A stretch of 64,000 nucleotides of DNA from Heloderma charlesbogerti (lineage: Eukaryota; Chordata; Lepidosauria; Squamata; Helodermatidae), in the NCBI GenBank assembly GCA_026122225.1, contig JANEZZ010002683.1, positions 806,001 to 870,000 on the forward strand. Reading direction: 5' to 3'. Each line of letters begins with the position of its first letter. Within the stretch, counting starts at the first letter, position 1. Below the pieces are notes generated by a model. That model saw nothing but the letters and a program-made list of their open reading frames with translations. It had not been told where the DNA came from and ran no database searches. Both the position numbers and the translations under genes were made by a program. Shown piece after piece: positions 9,846-21,331 of the stretch.

Positions 9846-9898
9846 ATCTGAACTCAATGGGACTTACTTCTGAGTACACACAAATAGGATTGTGCTGG
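9846..9898 (+). repeat. short interspersed fragment (ACTCAATGGGACTTACTTCTGAGTA)
   Basis: The words AACTCAATGGGACTTACTT and ATAGGATTG recur in altered form at 10530-10600 and 63850-63900. They appear to belong to one old interspersed family that I cannot name. Confidence 0.4.
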
Positions 9899-11159
9899 GA
9901 AACGGCGTGGCTCACCAGAGACCTTCAAATGCCCTCGCCACCCAACCCAGGAAATGCCTTGCTAACCTGCCCTCTGTTGCGTTACTCCTCGGCTAGCCCC
10001 CCTCCATTGACTTTTTCTTGTGGGTTCTCCCACATCCTCCCCACCCCCCACCCTGCCGTCTGTCCCTCTCACACACACAACCCACACAGGCAAGGCTGCA
10101 CTCCCAAGTTCTGTTTCTCTTTCTCTTTTTTTTTCCATTCCAACACTTTCTGTTTTTGTCTTTCTTTCAGTATCCTGTTCCCACCTACCCATCCATGTTC
10201 CTTTCACTTCCTTTCTCTGCAGGCCAAACTCAATGTTTGGCTGATCACGCATAGTGTAGCTATGCATATAATAGTTTTATTTACCTTCATGTGGGCATGC
10301 CTGGGGGAGGGGGGTTAATGGAGGGTTTTTTCCCCATTTTTAATCCCCCCCAGTAGGGGGTGGACTTTCTCAGGAAATGGGTGGGGGTGAGACTTTACCC
10401 CCTCTCCCAGAGTGCCTTGGTCTCAATCTGAATTGTGCTTACATGAAGGTAAATAAAACTATCACACATACCTACACTATGTGTGATTAGCTGAACATTT
10501 ACCTTGGCCCTCATGCTGCAATCCGATGTACACAAGGAAGCTCCAGTGAATGTTATGGGGCTTTCTCCTGAGCAAGTGTGCATAGGCTCGCGCTGTGAGT
10601 GGGACTTATTTACTCATAGATGTGCACAGTTCAAACTGCCAGGCTGCCATCCCTCAGCAAATGTACATGAAAATAAGCCCCACTGATTCCACTGGAGCAG
10701 AGAAAAGTCCAGGGCTGGAGGGGTGTGTGAACGCAAGCCATGCCCCTATGCCATGTGGGGCAAGATGAGAAGAGTGGGAGAAAGAAAAGTTTGAGGTGGG
10801 TTGGCAGGCAGTGCAACTTGCAGGCGGTAACCCAGGAGGCTGTAAAGCTGGGTAACTGAGAGAGGGAGAAGCCAGATGGGGACTGCTGGTCTGCCTTCCC
10901 CGTCTGCTCTACCTCTCTGTGCTGGGGGGTGGCGACAGAGAGCGACAAGCTGGCTGAGCTAGTGAAGGGTGGGTTCTGCTCACCCCCTCCCTCCACCTCA
11001 TCCTGAGGCAACGCGCGCAGCAACTGCGGGGAGTCCCCTGGGCCGGGCCAGCAGCTGGCTCATTTTCTCTCGTGCTGAAGCAGTTGCTGTGAACCCTGAA
11101 TCCATGAGAAAAAGGAGCCTGCTGCTGTGCCAGCCCAGAAGCCAGCGCTTCGCTGAGGC
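9899..11159. other. unassigned sequence around the foldback repeat
   Basis: Apart from the inverted repeat at 10221-10510 and a fragment at 10530-10600 I see no supported gene. A pyrimidine-rich stretch lies at 10000-10200. 10960-11150 is moderately GC-rich but has no motif I recognise. Confidence 0.4.
10221..10510. repeat. inverted repeat (foldback or small DNA transposon)
   Basis: 10221-10300 and 10433-10510 are inverted copies of one another, about 78 bp each with roughly 80% identity. Both contain ATGAAGGTAAATAAAACTAT in opposite orientations. The 132-bp spacer is G-rich and contains GGGGGTGGGGG-like runs. I see no clear target duplication, so whether this is a MITE or a locally duplicated inversion is open. 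Confidence 0.6.
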
Positions 11160-12623
11160 TAGGGATGGCGGAGAATTCCGGCACGGATTTCAGTGAGACC
11201 GAATGCACTTGCATTCGGCTGCCCGAAACCCGTGGCAGAACAGCCTCCCACCCCCCGCCCCCCCGCGGAATCCCCCCCGGGACAAAGCTTACCTGGGGTG
11301 GATGTTCCGGTGGTGGCGGCAGCTCCGGCGGCGGTGGCTCCGGCGGTGTCCGGCTGCTGTGGACTCAAATGGCCGCCGCCATAGCGGCCGCCATTTGAGT
11401 CTGGCCAGGCTGCCATGATAGGCTACGTAAGTATTTACGTAGCCTATCACGGCAAAGGCAGCCACGCAAATGGCAGCCACCACGCCATTTGCATAGCTGC
11501 CTTTGCCGTGATAGGCTATGTAAATACTTACGTAGCCTATCACGGCAACAACAACAAAAAACACAGCATATGCAAATGGCGGCGGCTATGGCAGCCGCCA
11601 TTTGAGTCCGCAGCAGCCAGGTAATAGCTTATGTAAATATTTACGTAGGCTAAAACGGTGGTGGGGAAAGGGAATGCAAATAGCACCCACTACGCTATTT
11701 GCATTCCCCTTTTTTTCCCCATAATAGCTTACGTAAATATTTACGTAGGCTAAAATGGCGGGGGGGAAAACGGAACGCAAATGGCGGCCGCCGTAGCCGC
11801 CGCCATTTGCGTACCCAGTTTTTTTTTTACGGAAGGCTGCCCAGTGGCCAGATGTCCGGCTGTGGGAGGCCCCGGCCAGCAGCTAGGGATGGCGGAGAAT
11901 TTCTCCACGAATCTCGGGGAACGCATTCGGCCCCCCGAAATTGGCTGTGAAATTCTCTGCCCCCCCCCCAGGATGGGACTTACTTCCCTCGAATGTCCCT
12001 CTTGGCGGCAGGTCCCAGCAGCGGTTTGGTGGTGTTTCAGCAGTGACGGGGGCGGGGGCCGCTATTTGTGTTGCCCTTATTTTCGCCGTAGTCTACGTAA
12101 ACCTTTACGTAGACTACCCGGGCCCAAATAAGGAATGCAAATGGCGGCGCCCATGGGCGCCGCCATTTGCATAGGCGCTTTTTTTTTTTTTTCAAAGTCA
12201 CCCGTGATAGGCTACATAACGATTTATGTAACCTATCATGGCTGACTTTGGAAATCTAGCTGTGATAGGCTACGTAAATCATTACGTAGCCTATCACGTG
12301 TGTGTGTTGTTTTTTTACATTTACTTTTTTATTTCGCGACCGGGAAGACGGGGCGCTTCTCCCCGGCCTGAATTTTGGCCGGGCGAGGCTGGGCGCCTCC
12401 CCCCCCAGCCTGAACTTCGGGGGGAGAACCGAAGCGCCTCCCCCCCACCGCGAAGCAAGCTGCGGGACCAGGTAAGGGACTTTCATCCATCCCTACCGGC
12501 AGCTCTACGGAATCTCCACAGAGCGGAGCTGGCTGGATCAGGATTTCGGGGGGAGGTGCGGAGCGCCTCCCCCCCACCGCGAATCACCCCGTTGAAAAGG
12601 TCAGTGACTTTCGTACATCCCTA
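11160..12623 (-). mobile_element. hAT-Pal copy 8 (outer), split by copy 9
   Basis: It starts TAGGGATGGCGGAGAATTCC (B end) and ends TTTCGTACATCCCTA (A end). GCTGAGGC at 11152-11159 and GCTGGGGC at 12624-12631 form an 8-bp duplication with one mismatch. Own sequence runs to 11883 and resumes at 12504. The core carries four spaced palindromes: AAATGGCCGCC near 11370-11400, GATAGGCTACGTAAGTA near 11418-11445, GCAAATGGC near 11466-11490, and further units to about 11815. The B-arm donor reads CAGGTAAGC on the minus strand (11286-11294). The A-end donor AAAAGGTCAGTGAC near 12595 is mutated from GGTAAGT to GGTCAGT. Confidence 0.83.
11884..12495 (-). mobile_element. hAT-Pal copy 9, nested inside copy 8
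   Basis: A 612-bp copy starting TAGGGATGGCGGAGAATTTC and ending CATCCATCCCTA. Flanks CCAGCAGC (11876-11883) and CCGGCAGC (12496-12503) form an 8-bp duplication with one mismatch. The B arm was shortened, and the core keeps a TAGTCTACGTAAACC palindrome, a CAAATGGCGGCGCCCATGGGC palindrome at 12135-12170 and two GATAGGCTAC units. The A arm has two TTCGG/GGCCTGAA tandem units and the donor CCAGGTAAGGGAC. Confidence 0.83.
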
Positions 12624-14496
12624 GCTGGGGCTCATTCTCGTTCAGGGGTGGGGTGGGCGCAGTCACATCTCTGCTTCCCCCAACCCACCTCCTGTGCTTG
12701 GGGGCTCCCCTCACCGCGGAGCAGGTTTCAGGCCATTGTAGTGGGCAGAAGGGCTGCAGGTGGAGCCCCAGCCTACCTCACGCCTCCTGATCTCACTGCG
12801 GTTGCCCCCTGTTCTGTTTCTTGAGTGCTCGTGGAGAAGGTGTGTGTGTGCGGGGATGCCAGGGAAGGCTGAAAACGGTCTTTAATGGGAGGGATGATTC
12901 TGTGGGGAGGTTTGCACGTCATGCTAAGCCACCCTGAGAATAAGCTACCATGGGTTGGTTGCCTGCCCCCTAGCCTGACAGACAATCGGACGCTCTGTGG
13001 CCTGCTGTGCCGTGTTTCCCCCTCCCATCATCCCACTGGCACCCAGCATCTCTCAGGTGCCTTTGTGGCAGAAATCCTTGTTTCCTCAGTCCCTGCGTTA
13101 CCACCTGTTCTGCAATTGGTCTGCTGGGGTTACTGGCTCCCAAGGGAAATCCCCCCCCCCAGCATCAGATGGCCAAATGGAATTAATTTTCTGAGGCCTT
13201 ATGAACATGGTAGCACATTCACAACCTTCTTTAAAAGGGGGCGGGGGTATGTTTGACCAAGCATACCAATATCTCCCTCTTGTCAATGTCCTTGTTGATT
13301 TCATCCTCCATGTCAGTGCTTCCCTTGCTAGCGAACACCCTTTTGAAAAAGCCTGCTTCATGGTCTACTGAAATAAGAAGACCCACTCTTAAAGCTCCTT
13401 CTCTCCTGCAGCCACCCCCTCCCCCTTCATACTTGTCGCTTCCCTCCACCGGTCTCCATTGCTAGTTGTCACATATACATGTGGGTAACACAGCCAGTCC
13501 TTACTGTGCAGCAGGGGGACATACAGCTCTGCACATACACAAATGTGATGGCAAAGCAGTAAAACAGAGGAGGAAATTGTGCAAATTTCAAGGCTGAGCA
13601 GTAAAATTGAGGAGGAAGTTGCACAAATTTCCTAGCAGCAGCATTCACTCCCGTGCACTTGCTCAGGACCGAATTTGTTGTTTGTTTGTTTTTAAATTGC
13701 AAACATATTTGAGACAGTCTTCAGTGTCCTCTCGCCTTGATTTTTAGAAGTGCCGGGAAGATGGCAGTGAGAAGGGATGAGGGAGGATTGCGGGGGCAAT
13801 AGCGAAACCATGAGGAGTGGCAGGGGGGTTTGCCGCTCTTGCTGGGTGGCTCTCTAGCCTTTTCCCAGCAACCCATGTCCCATATATTTTTCATTATCTT
13901 TCCTGGACTTTCCTTGTGAAGTCAAAAAGTTGTTCTTGTTCTTGCATCTCCTGTTCAGTAAGGCTTTTGCTGAAGAACATCCAAGTCACTGCTTGTTCCC
14001 AAGGGCCAGATCACTCTGTTTCCCACTCTGCCACCCTTAATGGCACCAGACTCCCCTTGCTTCACAGTAAGGACTGGCTCTGCACAAACCATCAAAACTG
14101 ACAGCCCAGAAGCTTCCTGACCTGGCAATTGTCCTAAGGATAAATGAGAAACTCTTTGGAAAAGCAGGGTCAGGCGTCTGAGCTTGGAACGCTGCAGGCA
14201 GTGAAGCTACGGTTTTCTGCCTGAGCTCTCACTGTTATCTCTGCCTTCTCCAGTGCAGTTAGCAACTTGAATTATTTACTCTCCTTACACCATCTAGCAG
14301 CTCTGTTTCCTTCTGAACAAGCAGAAGACTTTCAGCTAACAGTGCCTATACCTTGTGCACTTGAGCGAGAACAGAATGAATCCCCCAGGAGGGCAATTGT
14401 GAGTAGGAGAGACGCATTGCCTTTGGATGGCTTTGGAGACAATATTGTGAATCTGAAAGAATGCATGTTGCAGCCACGACCAGATAAAGAAACTGG
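12624..14496. other. mostly unique sequence, one candidate exon
   Basis: I find no transposon in most of this stretch. 13540-13640 contains two imperfect copies of a ~45-bp unit (GCAGTAAAAC.GAGGAGGAA.TTG). AGTCCTTACTGTG near 13500 is inverted at 14063-14080, a possible remnant of a small DNA transposon. The only gene-like feature is the exon candidate listed separately. Confidence 0.4.
13267..13367 (-). CDS. candidate internal exon of an unrecognised gene
   Basis: On the minus strand a pyrimidine-rich acceptor (CTTCTTATTTCAG) precedes 101 bp of open frame, followed by a donor-like GTATGC. After two bases completing a split codon there are exactly 33 codons, acidic and lysine-rich, containing EAGFFKRVFASKG and STDMEDEINKDIDKRE. 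The composition looks like conserved protein rather than repeat, and no neighbouring repeat covers it. I do not recognise the protein. No second exon is visible nearby. It could be an exon of a gene extending outside the window, or a chance ORF. Confidence 0.35.
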
Positions 14497-15667
14497 AATC
14501 ATAGAATAGTAGGGTTGGAAGGGGCCTTCAGACCATCAAGTCCAACCCCCTGCTCGATGCAGGAATCCAAGTCAAAGCATCGCCAACAGATGGTTGTCAG
14601 CCTCACCTTGAATGCCTCCAGTGTGGGAGAACCCACCACCTCCCTAGGTAATTGGTTCCATTGTCATATTGCTCAAACAGTCAGGAAGTTTTTCCTGATG
14701 TTCAGCCGGAATCTGGCTTCCTGTAACTTGAGCCCATTCTTCCATGTCCTGCACTCTGGGATGATCAAGAAGAGATCCTGGCCTTCCTCTCTGTGACAAC
14801 CTTTCAAGTACTTGAAGAGCGCTATCCTATCTCCCCTCAGGCTTCTCTTCTCAAGGCTAAACATGCCCAGTTCTTTCAGTCTCTCCTCGTAGGGCTTTGT
14901 TTCCAGTCCCCTGATCATCTTTGTTGCCCTCCTCTTAACCCTCTACAGCTTGTCTGCATCCTTCTTAAAGTGCAGCACCCAGAACTGGACACAGTACTCC
15001 AGAAGAGGCCTAACCAGTGCTGAGTAGTGGGGAACAAGTACTTCCCAGGATTTGGAAGCTATGCTTCTATTAATGCAGCCCAAAAGAGCATTTGCCTTTT
15101 TTGCAGCCACATCACATTGTTGGCTCATATTCAGCTTGTGATTGGCAACAGTTCCAAGATCCTTCTCACTTGTAGTGTTTTTGAGCCACATATCCCCCAT
15201 CTTGTAACTATGCATTTGGTTTCTTTTTCCCAGGTGCAGAACTGTCATTAAATGTCATTCTGTTGTTTTCTGCCCAGTGCTCCAGTCTATCGAGATCACT
15301 TTGAATTTTGTTTCTGTCTTTCAAGGTATTAGCTATCCCGCCCAATTTTGTGTCATCTGCAAATTTGATCAGCATTCCCCGCACCTTCTCCTCCAAGTCA
15401 TTAATACAAATGTTGAAGAGCACTGGGCCCAGGACTGAGCCCTGCGGTACCCCGCTCGTCACCTCTCCCCAGTCTGAGAAGATCCCATTGATAAGCACTC
15501 TTTGAGTCCAGTTCTGTAGCCAACTGTGGATCCACCGGATCGTTGTTTCATCTAGCCCACTTTGAGCTAGTTTGCTCATCAGGATATCATGGGGCACTGT
15601 GTCGAAAGCTTTGCTGAAGTTGAGCTATCTTATGTCCACAGCATTCCCACAGTCCAGAAGGGAGGTT
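14497..15667 (-). mobile_element. CR1 LINE, 3' half (segment 1 of a nested copy)
   Basis: The minus strand reads the CR1 ORF2 thumb and C-terminal region. Blocks include [18 protein letters not shown] and [14 protein letters not shown] (15208-15597), QMHSYKMGDMWLKNTTSEKD (14943-15248) and [20 protein letters not shown] (14673-14918), then the usual 3' end TTCCAACCCTACTATTCTAT at 14497. The element continues beyond the BovB insertion at 18915 and beyond hAT-Pal copy 10 at 19887. The FADD catalytic pair is retained, but the frames are broken. Confidence 0.92.
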
Positions 15668-18600
15668 GTTGTTGTTTATTCGGTCAGTCGCTTCCAACTC
15701 TTCGTGACTTCATGGACCAGCCCACGCCAGAGCTTCCTGTTGGCCGTCGCCACCTCCAGCTCCCCCAAGGTCGAGTCCGTCACCTCCAGAATGTCATCCA
15801 TCCACCTTGCCCTTGGTCGGCCCCTCTTCCTTTTGCCTTCCACTTTCCCTAGCATCAGCATCTTCTCCAGGCTACCCTGTCTTCTCATTATGTGGCCTGG
15901 CCAAAGTACTTCAGTTTTGCCTTTAATATCATTCCCTCAAGTGAGCAGTCTGGCTTTATTTCCTGGAGGATGGACTGGTTTGATCTTCTTGCAGTCCAAG
16001 ACACTCTCAGAATTTTCCTCCAGCACCACAGTTCAAAAGCATCTATCTTCCTTCGCTCAGCCTTCCTTATGGTCCAGCTCTCGCAGCCATAGGTTACTAC
16101 AGGGAATACCATTGCTTTAACTATGCGGACCTTTGTTGTCAGTGTGATGTCTCTGATCTTAACTATTTTATCAAGATTTGTCATTGCTGTCCTCCCAAGA
16201 AGTAAATGTCTTCTGATTTTCCTGGCTGCAGTCAGCGTCTGCAGTAATCTTTGCGCTTAGAAAGACAAAGTCTGTCACTGCCTCCACATTTTCTCCCTCT
16301 ATTTGCCAGTTATTAATCAAGCTGGTTGCCATAATCTTGGGTTTTTTGAGGTTTAACTGAAACCCAGCTTTTGCACTTTCTTCTGTCACCTTCGTCATGA
16401 GGTTCCTCAGCTCCTCCTCGCTTTCAGCCATCAAAGTGGTATCATCTGCATATCGGAGATTGTTAATGTTTCTTCCAGCAATTTTAACTCCAGCCTTGGC
16501 TTCATCAAGCCCAGCACGTCGCATGATGTGTTCTGCGTACAGGTTGAATAGGTAGTGTGAGAGTATACAACCCTGCCGTACTCCTTTCCCAATCTTAAAC
16601 CAGTCCGTTGTTCCGTGGTCTGTTCTTACCGTTGCTACTTGGTCGTTATACAGATTCCTCAGGAGGCAGACAAGATGACTTGGTATCCCCATACCACCAA
16701 GAACTTGCCACAATTTGTTATGATCCACAGAGTCAAAGGCTTTAGAATAGTCAATAAAACAGAAATAGATGTTTTTCTGAAACTCCCTGGCTTTCTCCAT
16801 TATCCAGCAGATATTGGCAATTTGGTCTCTAGTTCCTCTGCCTTTTCGAAACCCAGCTTGTACATCTGGCAATTCTCGTTCCATGAATTGCTGGAGTCTA
16901 CCTTGCAAGATCTTGAGCATTACCTTACTGGCATGTGAAATATGTGCCACTGTTCGATAGTTTGAACATTCTTTGGTGCGTCCCTTTTTGGTATGGGGAT
17001 ATAGGTTGATTTTTTCCAATCTGTTGGCCATTCTTGTGTTTTCCAAAGTTGCTGGCATATGGCATGCATCACCTTGACTGCATCATCCTGCAAGATTTGA
17101 AACAGTTCAGCTGGAATACCATCATCTCCTGCTGCCTTGTTATTAGCAATGCTTCTTAAGGCCCATTCAACCTCACTCTTCAGGATGTCTGGCTCTAGCT
17201 CACTGACCACACCGTCAAATCTATCCCCAATATTATTATCCTTCCTATACAGATCTTCCGTATATTCTTGCCACCTTTTCTTGATCTCTTCTGCTTCTGT
17301 TAGGTCCTTGCCATCTTTGTTTTTGATCATACCCATTTTTGCCTGGAATTTACCTCCGATGTTTCTAATTTTCTGGAAGAGGTCTCTTGTCCTTCCTATT
17401 CTATTATCTTCTTCCGCTTCCGCGCATTGCTTGTTTAAATAATAATTTAATTCCTTATCTCTTCTGGCTAAGCTCTGGAATTTTGCATTTAATTGGGCAT
17501 ATCTCCCCCTATCACTGTTGCCTTTTGCTTTCCTTCTTTCTTGGGCTGCTTCCAGTGTCTCAGCAGACAGCCATCTTGCCTTCTTGGTTTTCTTTTTCTT
17601 TGGGACGTTTTTTGTTGCCGCTTCCTGAACAATGTTGCGAACTTTTGTCCATAGTTCTTCCAGGACCCTATCTACTAAATCATCTAGTCCCTTAAATCTA
17701 TTCTTCACCTCCACTGCATATTCATTAGGAATATTAGTGAGCTCATATCTAACTGATCTGTGGGTCTTCCCTATTCTCTTTAGTCTGATTCTAAATTGTG
17801 CAATAAGAAGTTTGTGATCTGAACTACAATCAGCTCCAGGTCTTGTTTTTACCAACTGCATAGATGTCCGCCACCTTTGGCTACCAAGGATGTAGTCAAT
17901 CTGATTTCAGTGTCGACCGTCTGGTGAAGTCCATGTATAAAGTCGTCTCTTAGGTTGTTGGAAGAGAGTGTTTGTTATGCACAGTGAGTTATCTTGGCAA
18001 AATTCCATCAGCCTATGTCCTGCTTCATTTTGTTCTCCCAGACCATGCTTGCCTGTAATTCCAGGTGTCGTTTAACTACCCACCTTAGCATTCCAGTCTC
18101 CTGTAATGAAAATAACATCTTTTTTTGGCATACTATCCAGTAGGTGCTGCAGATCCTCATAGAACTGATCTACTTCTGCTTCTTCAGCATCTGTGATTGG
18201 GGCGTATATTTGGATCACTGTGGTGTTAAATGGCTTACCCTGAATTCGAATTGAGATCATTCTGTCATTTTTTGGATTGTATCCAAGCACTGCTTTAGCC
18301 ACTTTATTATGAATTATGATGGCTACTCCATTTCTTCTGTGGTCCTCTTGTCCACAGTAGTAGATCTGGTGGTCATTTGATGTGAAGTGGCCCATTCCAG
18401 TCCATTTCAGTTCACTGACACCCAAAATGTCTATATTTAACTTGACATCTCCCCAATAACCACATCCAATTTGCTCTGGCTCATAGATCTTACATTCCAG
18501 GTTCCTGTGGTGTGTTGATCTTTAGAACATCGGATTCGTCGTTCACCACCAGCACCATCGGCTGCTAGCCATCCTTTCGGCTTTGAGCTAGCTGCGTCAT

Positions 18601-18902
18601 CACATCTGGGGCTAGTTGAACTTATCCTCTGTTCCTCCCCAGTAGCATTTTGACCATCTTCCGACCTGGGAGTCCCATCTTCCGATGGTATACCGACATA
18701 TCTCTTGTTGTACTGATCCATTTAGTTTTCATGGCAAGAATACTGGGGTGGGTTGCCGTTTCCTTCCCCAGGGATCGTATTTAGTCTGACCTCTCTGCTA
18801 TGACCTTCCCATCTTGGGTGTCCCTTCACAGTTTAGCTCATGACGTCATTGAGGTGCTCAAGCTCCAGCACCACGACAAGGTAACGATCTCCTTTGCTGA
18901 AG
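15668..18902 (-). pseudogene. BovB/RTE LINE, nearly full length, inactivated
   Basis: A complete-length BovB relative inserted into the CR1. AGAAGGGAGGTT (15656-15667) and ACAAGGGAGGTT (18903-18914) form a 12-bp target duplication with one mismatch. Minus-strand frames give the endonuclease (18072-18425: GVSELKW, FITGDWNAKVGS), the linker (16920-17861) and the reverse transcriptase (16171-17058: FCFIDYSKAFD, GVRQGCILS, YADDTTLMAES). The C-terminal RKAERRKIDAFELWCWRKIL is at 15888-16184. At least four frameshifts or stops separate these. Compared with the intact copy at 50350 it is clearly diverged, so it is an older or different subfamily. Its 5' terminus can form a 7-bp stem like that of the intact copy. 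Confidence 0.9.
18896..18902 (-). other. 5' strand of the terminal stem in BovB copy 2
   Basis: The first seven transcript bases (CTTCAGC) can pair with GCTGGAG at 18863-18869. Between them lie a 3-bp hairpin ACC/GGT with loop TTGTCGT (18870-18882) and TCGTT (18883-18887), which can pair with AATGA at 18846-18850. The layout is the same as in the intact copy but the bases differ. Confidence 0.55.
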
Positions 18903-18914
18903 ACAAGGGAGGTT

Positions 18915-18963
18915 ACCTGATCACAAAATGAGATCAGATTCGTCTGGCAGGATTTGTTCTTGA
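18915..18963 (-). mobile_element. CR1 LINE segment 2 (between BovB and hAT-Pal copy 10)
   Basis: The short piece ACCTGATCACAAAATGAGATC corresponds to the reverse complement of the CR1 at 48505-48540 (ATCTGATCTCATTTTTTGATC). This confirms that the CR1 is continuous across the BovB insertion. Confidence 0.85.
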
Positions 18964-19886
18964 TAGGGTTGGCGGAGAATTTCTCCATGAATCTTCAGAA
19001 GGCCGAGTGCCGACGCATTCGGCCCCCCGAAAGTGTTGGGGAAATTCTCCGCCGGCCCCCCGCCCCCCCCCCCGGGATGGGACTTACCTTCGGTGAATGT
19101 CCCTCTCGGTGGCGGGTCCCGGCGGCGGTTCGGCAGTGGTTCGGCGGGGGCGGGGGCGGCAGACGGTCTCCAGACTGGCTGCCGCCACCGCCATTGCAAA
19201 ACAAAAAAGTAAAGTAAACAAAAAACACCCGTGATAGGCTACGTAATGATTTACGTAGCCTATCATGGCTAGATTCCCAAAGTCAGCCGTGATAGGCTAC
19301 GTAAATCGTCACGTAGCCTATCACAGCTGACTTTGGGGAAGAAAAAAAAAAGCGCGTATGCAAATGGCGGCTCCCATGGGGACCGCCATTTGCATTCCTT
19401 ATTTTGGCACATCTAGTCTACGTAAAGATTTACGTAGACTACGGCGAAAATAAGGGCACGCTATTTGCGTTGCCCTTATTTTCACCGTAGTCTACGTAAA
19501 TCTTTATGTAGACTAGACGTGCCAAAATAAGAAACGCAAATGGCGGTCCCCATGGGAGCTGCCATTTGCGTATGCGCTTTTTTTTTTTTTTTCAAAGTCA
19601 CCCGTGATAGGCTACGTGACGATTTACATAGCCTATCATGGCTGACTTTGGAAATCTAGCTGTGATAGGCTACGTAAATCGTTACGTAGCCTATCACGTG
19701 TGTGTGTGTGTTTTATTTTTTTTTCACGGCCGGGTAGACGGGGCGCTCCTACCCGGCCTGAATTTCGGCAGCGAGGGATGGGGCGCCTCCCCCCCCTTGC
19801 TTGAACTTCGGGGGGAGAAGCGAAGCACCTCCCCCCCACTGCGAAGCAAGCTGCGGGACGAGGTAAGTCCCTTTCGTCCATCCCTA
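18964..19886 (-). mobile_element. hAT-Pal copy 10 with perfect GTTCTTGA duplication, inside CR1
   Basis: A 923-bp copy from TAGGGTTGGCGGAGAATTTC (B) to TCCATCCCTA (A). GTTCTTGA stands at 18956-18963 and 19887-19894, and CR1 sequence resumes exactly after it. The core runs from the GATAGGCTACGTAATGA palindrome at 19231 to its counterpart at 19700. It is centred near 19465 on AAAATAAGGGC...GCCCTTATTTT, with two inner palindromes per half. The minus-strand B donor is AAGGTAAGTCCC (19077-19090). The A donor CGAGGTAAGTCCC is at 19859-19871. The A arm has two GGCCTGAATTTCGG-type units. Confidence 0.92.
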
Positions 19887-19894
19887 GTTCTTGA

Positions 19895-21225
19895 CAAATC
19901 CATGTTGGCTTCGAGTAATCGCTGCATTGTTTTCAAGGTGCTTACAAACTAATAGCTTTATCATCTGCTCCAGAATTTTCCCAGGGATTGATGTCAGACT
20001 GACTGGTCTCTAGTTCCCAAGTTCCTCCTTTTTGCCCTTCTTGAATATAGGGACAACATTAGCCCACCTCCAGTCATCTGGCACTTCCCCCGTCCTCCAT
20101 GATTTTTCAAAGATAATAGAGAGTGGTTCTGAGAGTTCTTCTGCCAGTTCCTTTATTACTCTGTGGTGTAGTTCATCTGGCCCTGGATATTTGAACTCAT
20201 TCAAAGTAATTAGGTGTTCAAAAGTTTTAGCCTCGTCTTCTCCTTGATTGGGTGGCCAGTAGTAGACTCCGACCACCAGGTTCCTTTTATTCTTTGCTCC
20301 ATTTATTTTAACCCAGATGCTCTCGATGGGGCTACCAAGCCCATCCTTAGTATTTCTGTGCTGAGAAAGGTATTTTTAACATATAGTGCATCTCCACCTC
20401 CCTTTCTGTTCCTCCTCTTCTTTTTGAACAAGTTATATCCTTCAGTTGCTGTATTCCAGTCATGAGAGTCATCCAACCAAGTCTCAGTTACACCTATCAA
20501 GTCATAATTTCCCTCCTGTATTAAGAGTTCAAGCTTGTTCTTTTTGTTTCCCATACTCTGGGCATTAGTATATAGACATCAGAGACCATGTGCTTCATAG
20601 TCTGGCTTTCTTCCTACATGTTTGTGAAGACTATTATTGGGTGCCATTAGAGCTGTTTCTCCATTGAGGTGGATGAGCCTTCATCCATTGATACCCCCAA
20701 CTTTACGTCTCCCATCCCTGTAGGATTCAGTTTAAAGCCCTCCTGATTAAATTATTCAGGCCAAACACATTCTTCCCAGCCTTTGTAAAATGCAACCCAT
20801 CCCTTGCCAGCAGTCCATCTTCCAGGAAGTATAGCCCAGAATCCATATCTCTCACACTGGCACCACTGTCGTAGCCAGTCATTCACCCAGAGTATTTTTC
20901 TTTCCCTTTCTATCCCCCTTCTAACTACTAGAAGGATGGATGAGAAAATTATCTGGGCCCCAAAGTTCTTGAGTTTCCTTCCCAAAGCTTCAAAGTCTGA
21001 TGTGATTTTTTCGTAGCTCCGCTAGGCGGTAACATTTGTTCCCACATGGATGAGAAGAAAGGGATACCTGTCAGTGGGCTTTATGAATGTAGGCAACCCT
21101 TCAGTCACGTCTCTAATCCGTCCTCCTGGGAGACAACATACCTGGCGAGTCCATGGGTCTTCACAATGTACTTGGGCTTCGATCCCTCACAGCAAGAGTC
21201 TCTTCCCTCCCCCCCAAATTTTCAC
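19895..21225 (-). mobile_element. CR1 LINE segment 3 (ORF2 N-terminus and ORF1)
   Basis: Minus-strand frames include EVPDDWRWANVVPIFKKGKK and VIKELAEELSEPLSI (20010-20276), the endonuclease start ELLIQEGNYDLIGVTETWLD with GGGDALYVKN (20303-20554), and the end of ORF1 with GRKLKNFGAQIIFSSIL (20752-20985). Upstream, 21000-21210 matches the CR1 ORF1 region of the copy at 46340-46500, including the HVGTND-equivalent stretch, in damaged form. A large internal deletion joins the endonuclease to the RT near 20225. The segment ends in the homopolymer tract at 21218. Confidence 0.88.
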
Positions 21226-21258
21226 CCCCCCCCCCCCCAACCACCCAAAATCCCAAGG

Positions 21259-21331
<73 letters not shown>

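Noticed and set aside
13475..14100. A MITE bounded by inverted AGTCCTTACTGTG / CACAGTAAGGACT
   Set aside because: Only about 15-20 bp are inverted, and no target duplication or second copy is visible in the window; too weak to call as an element.
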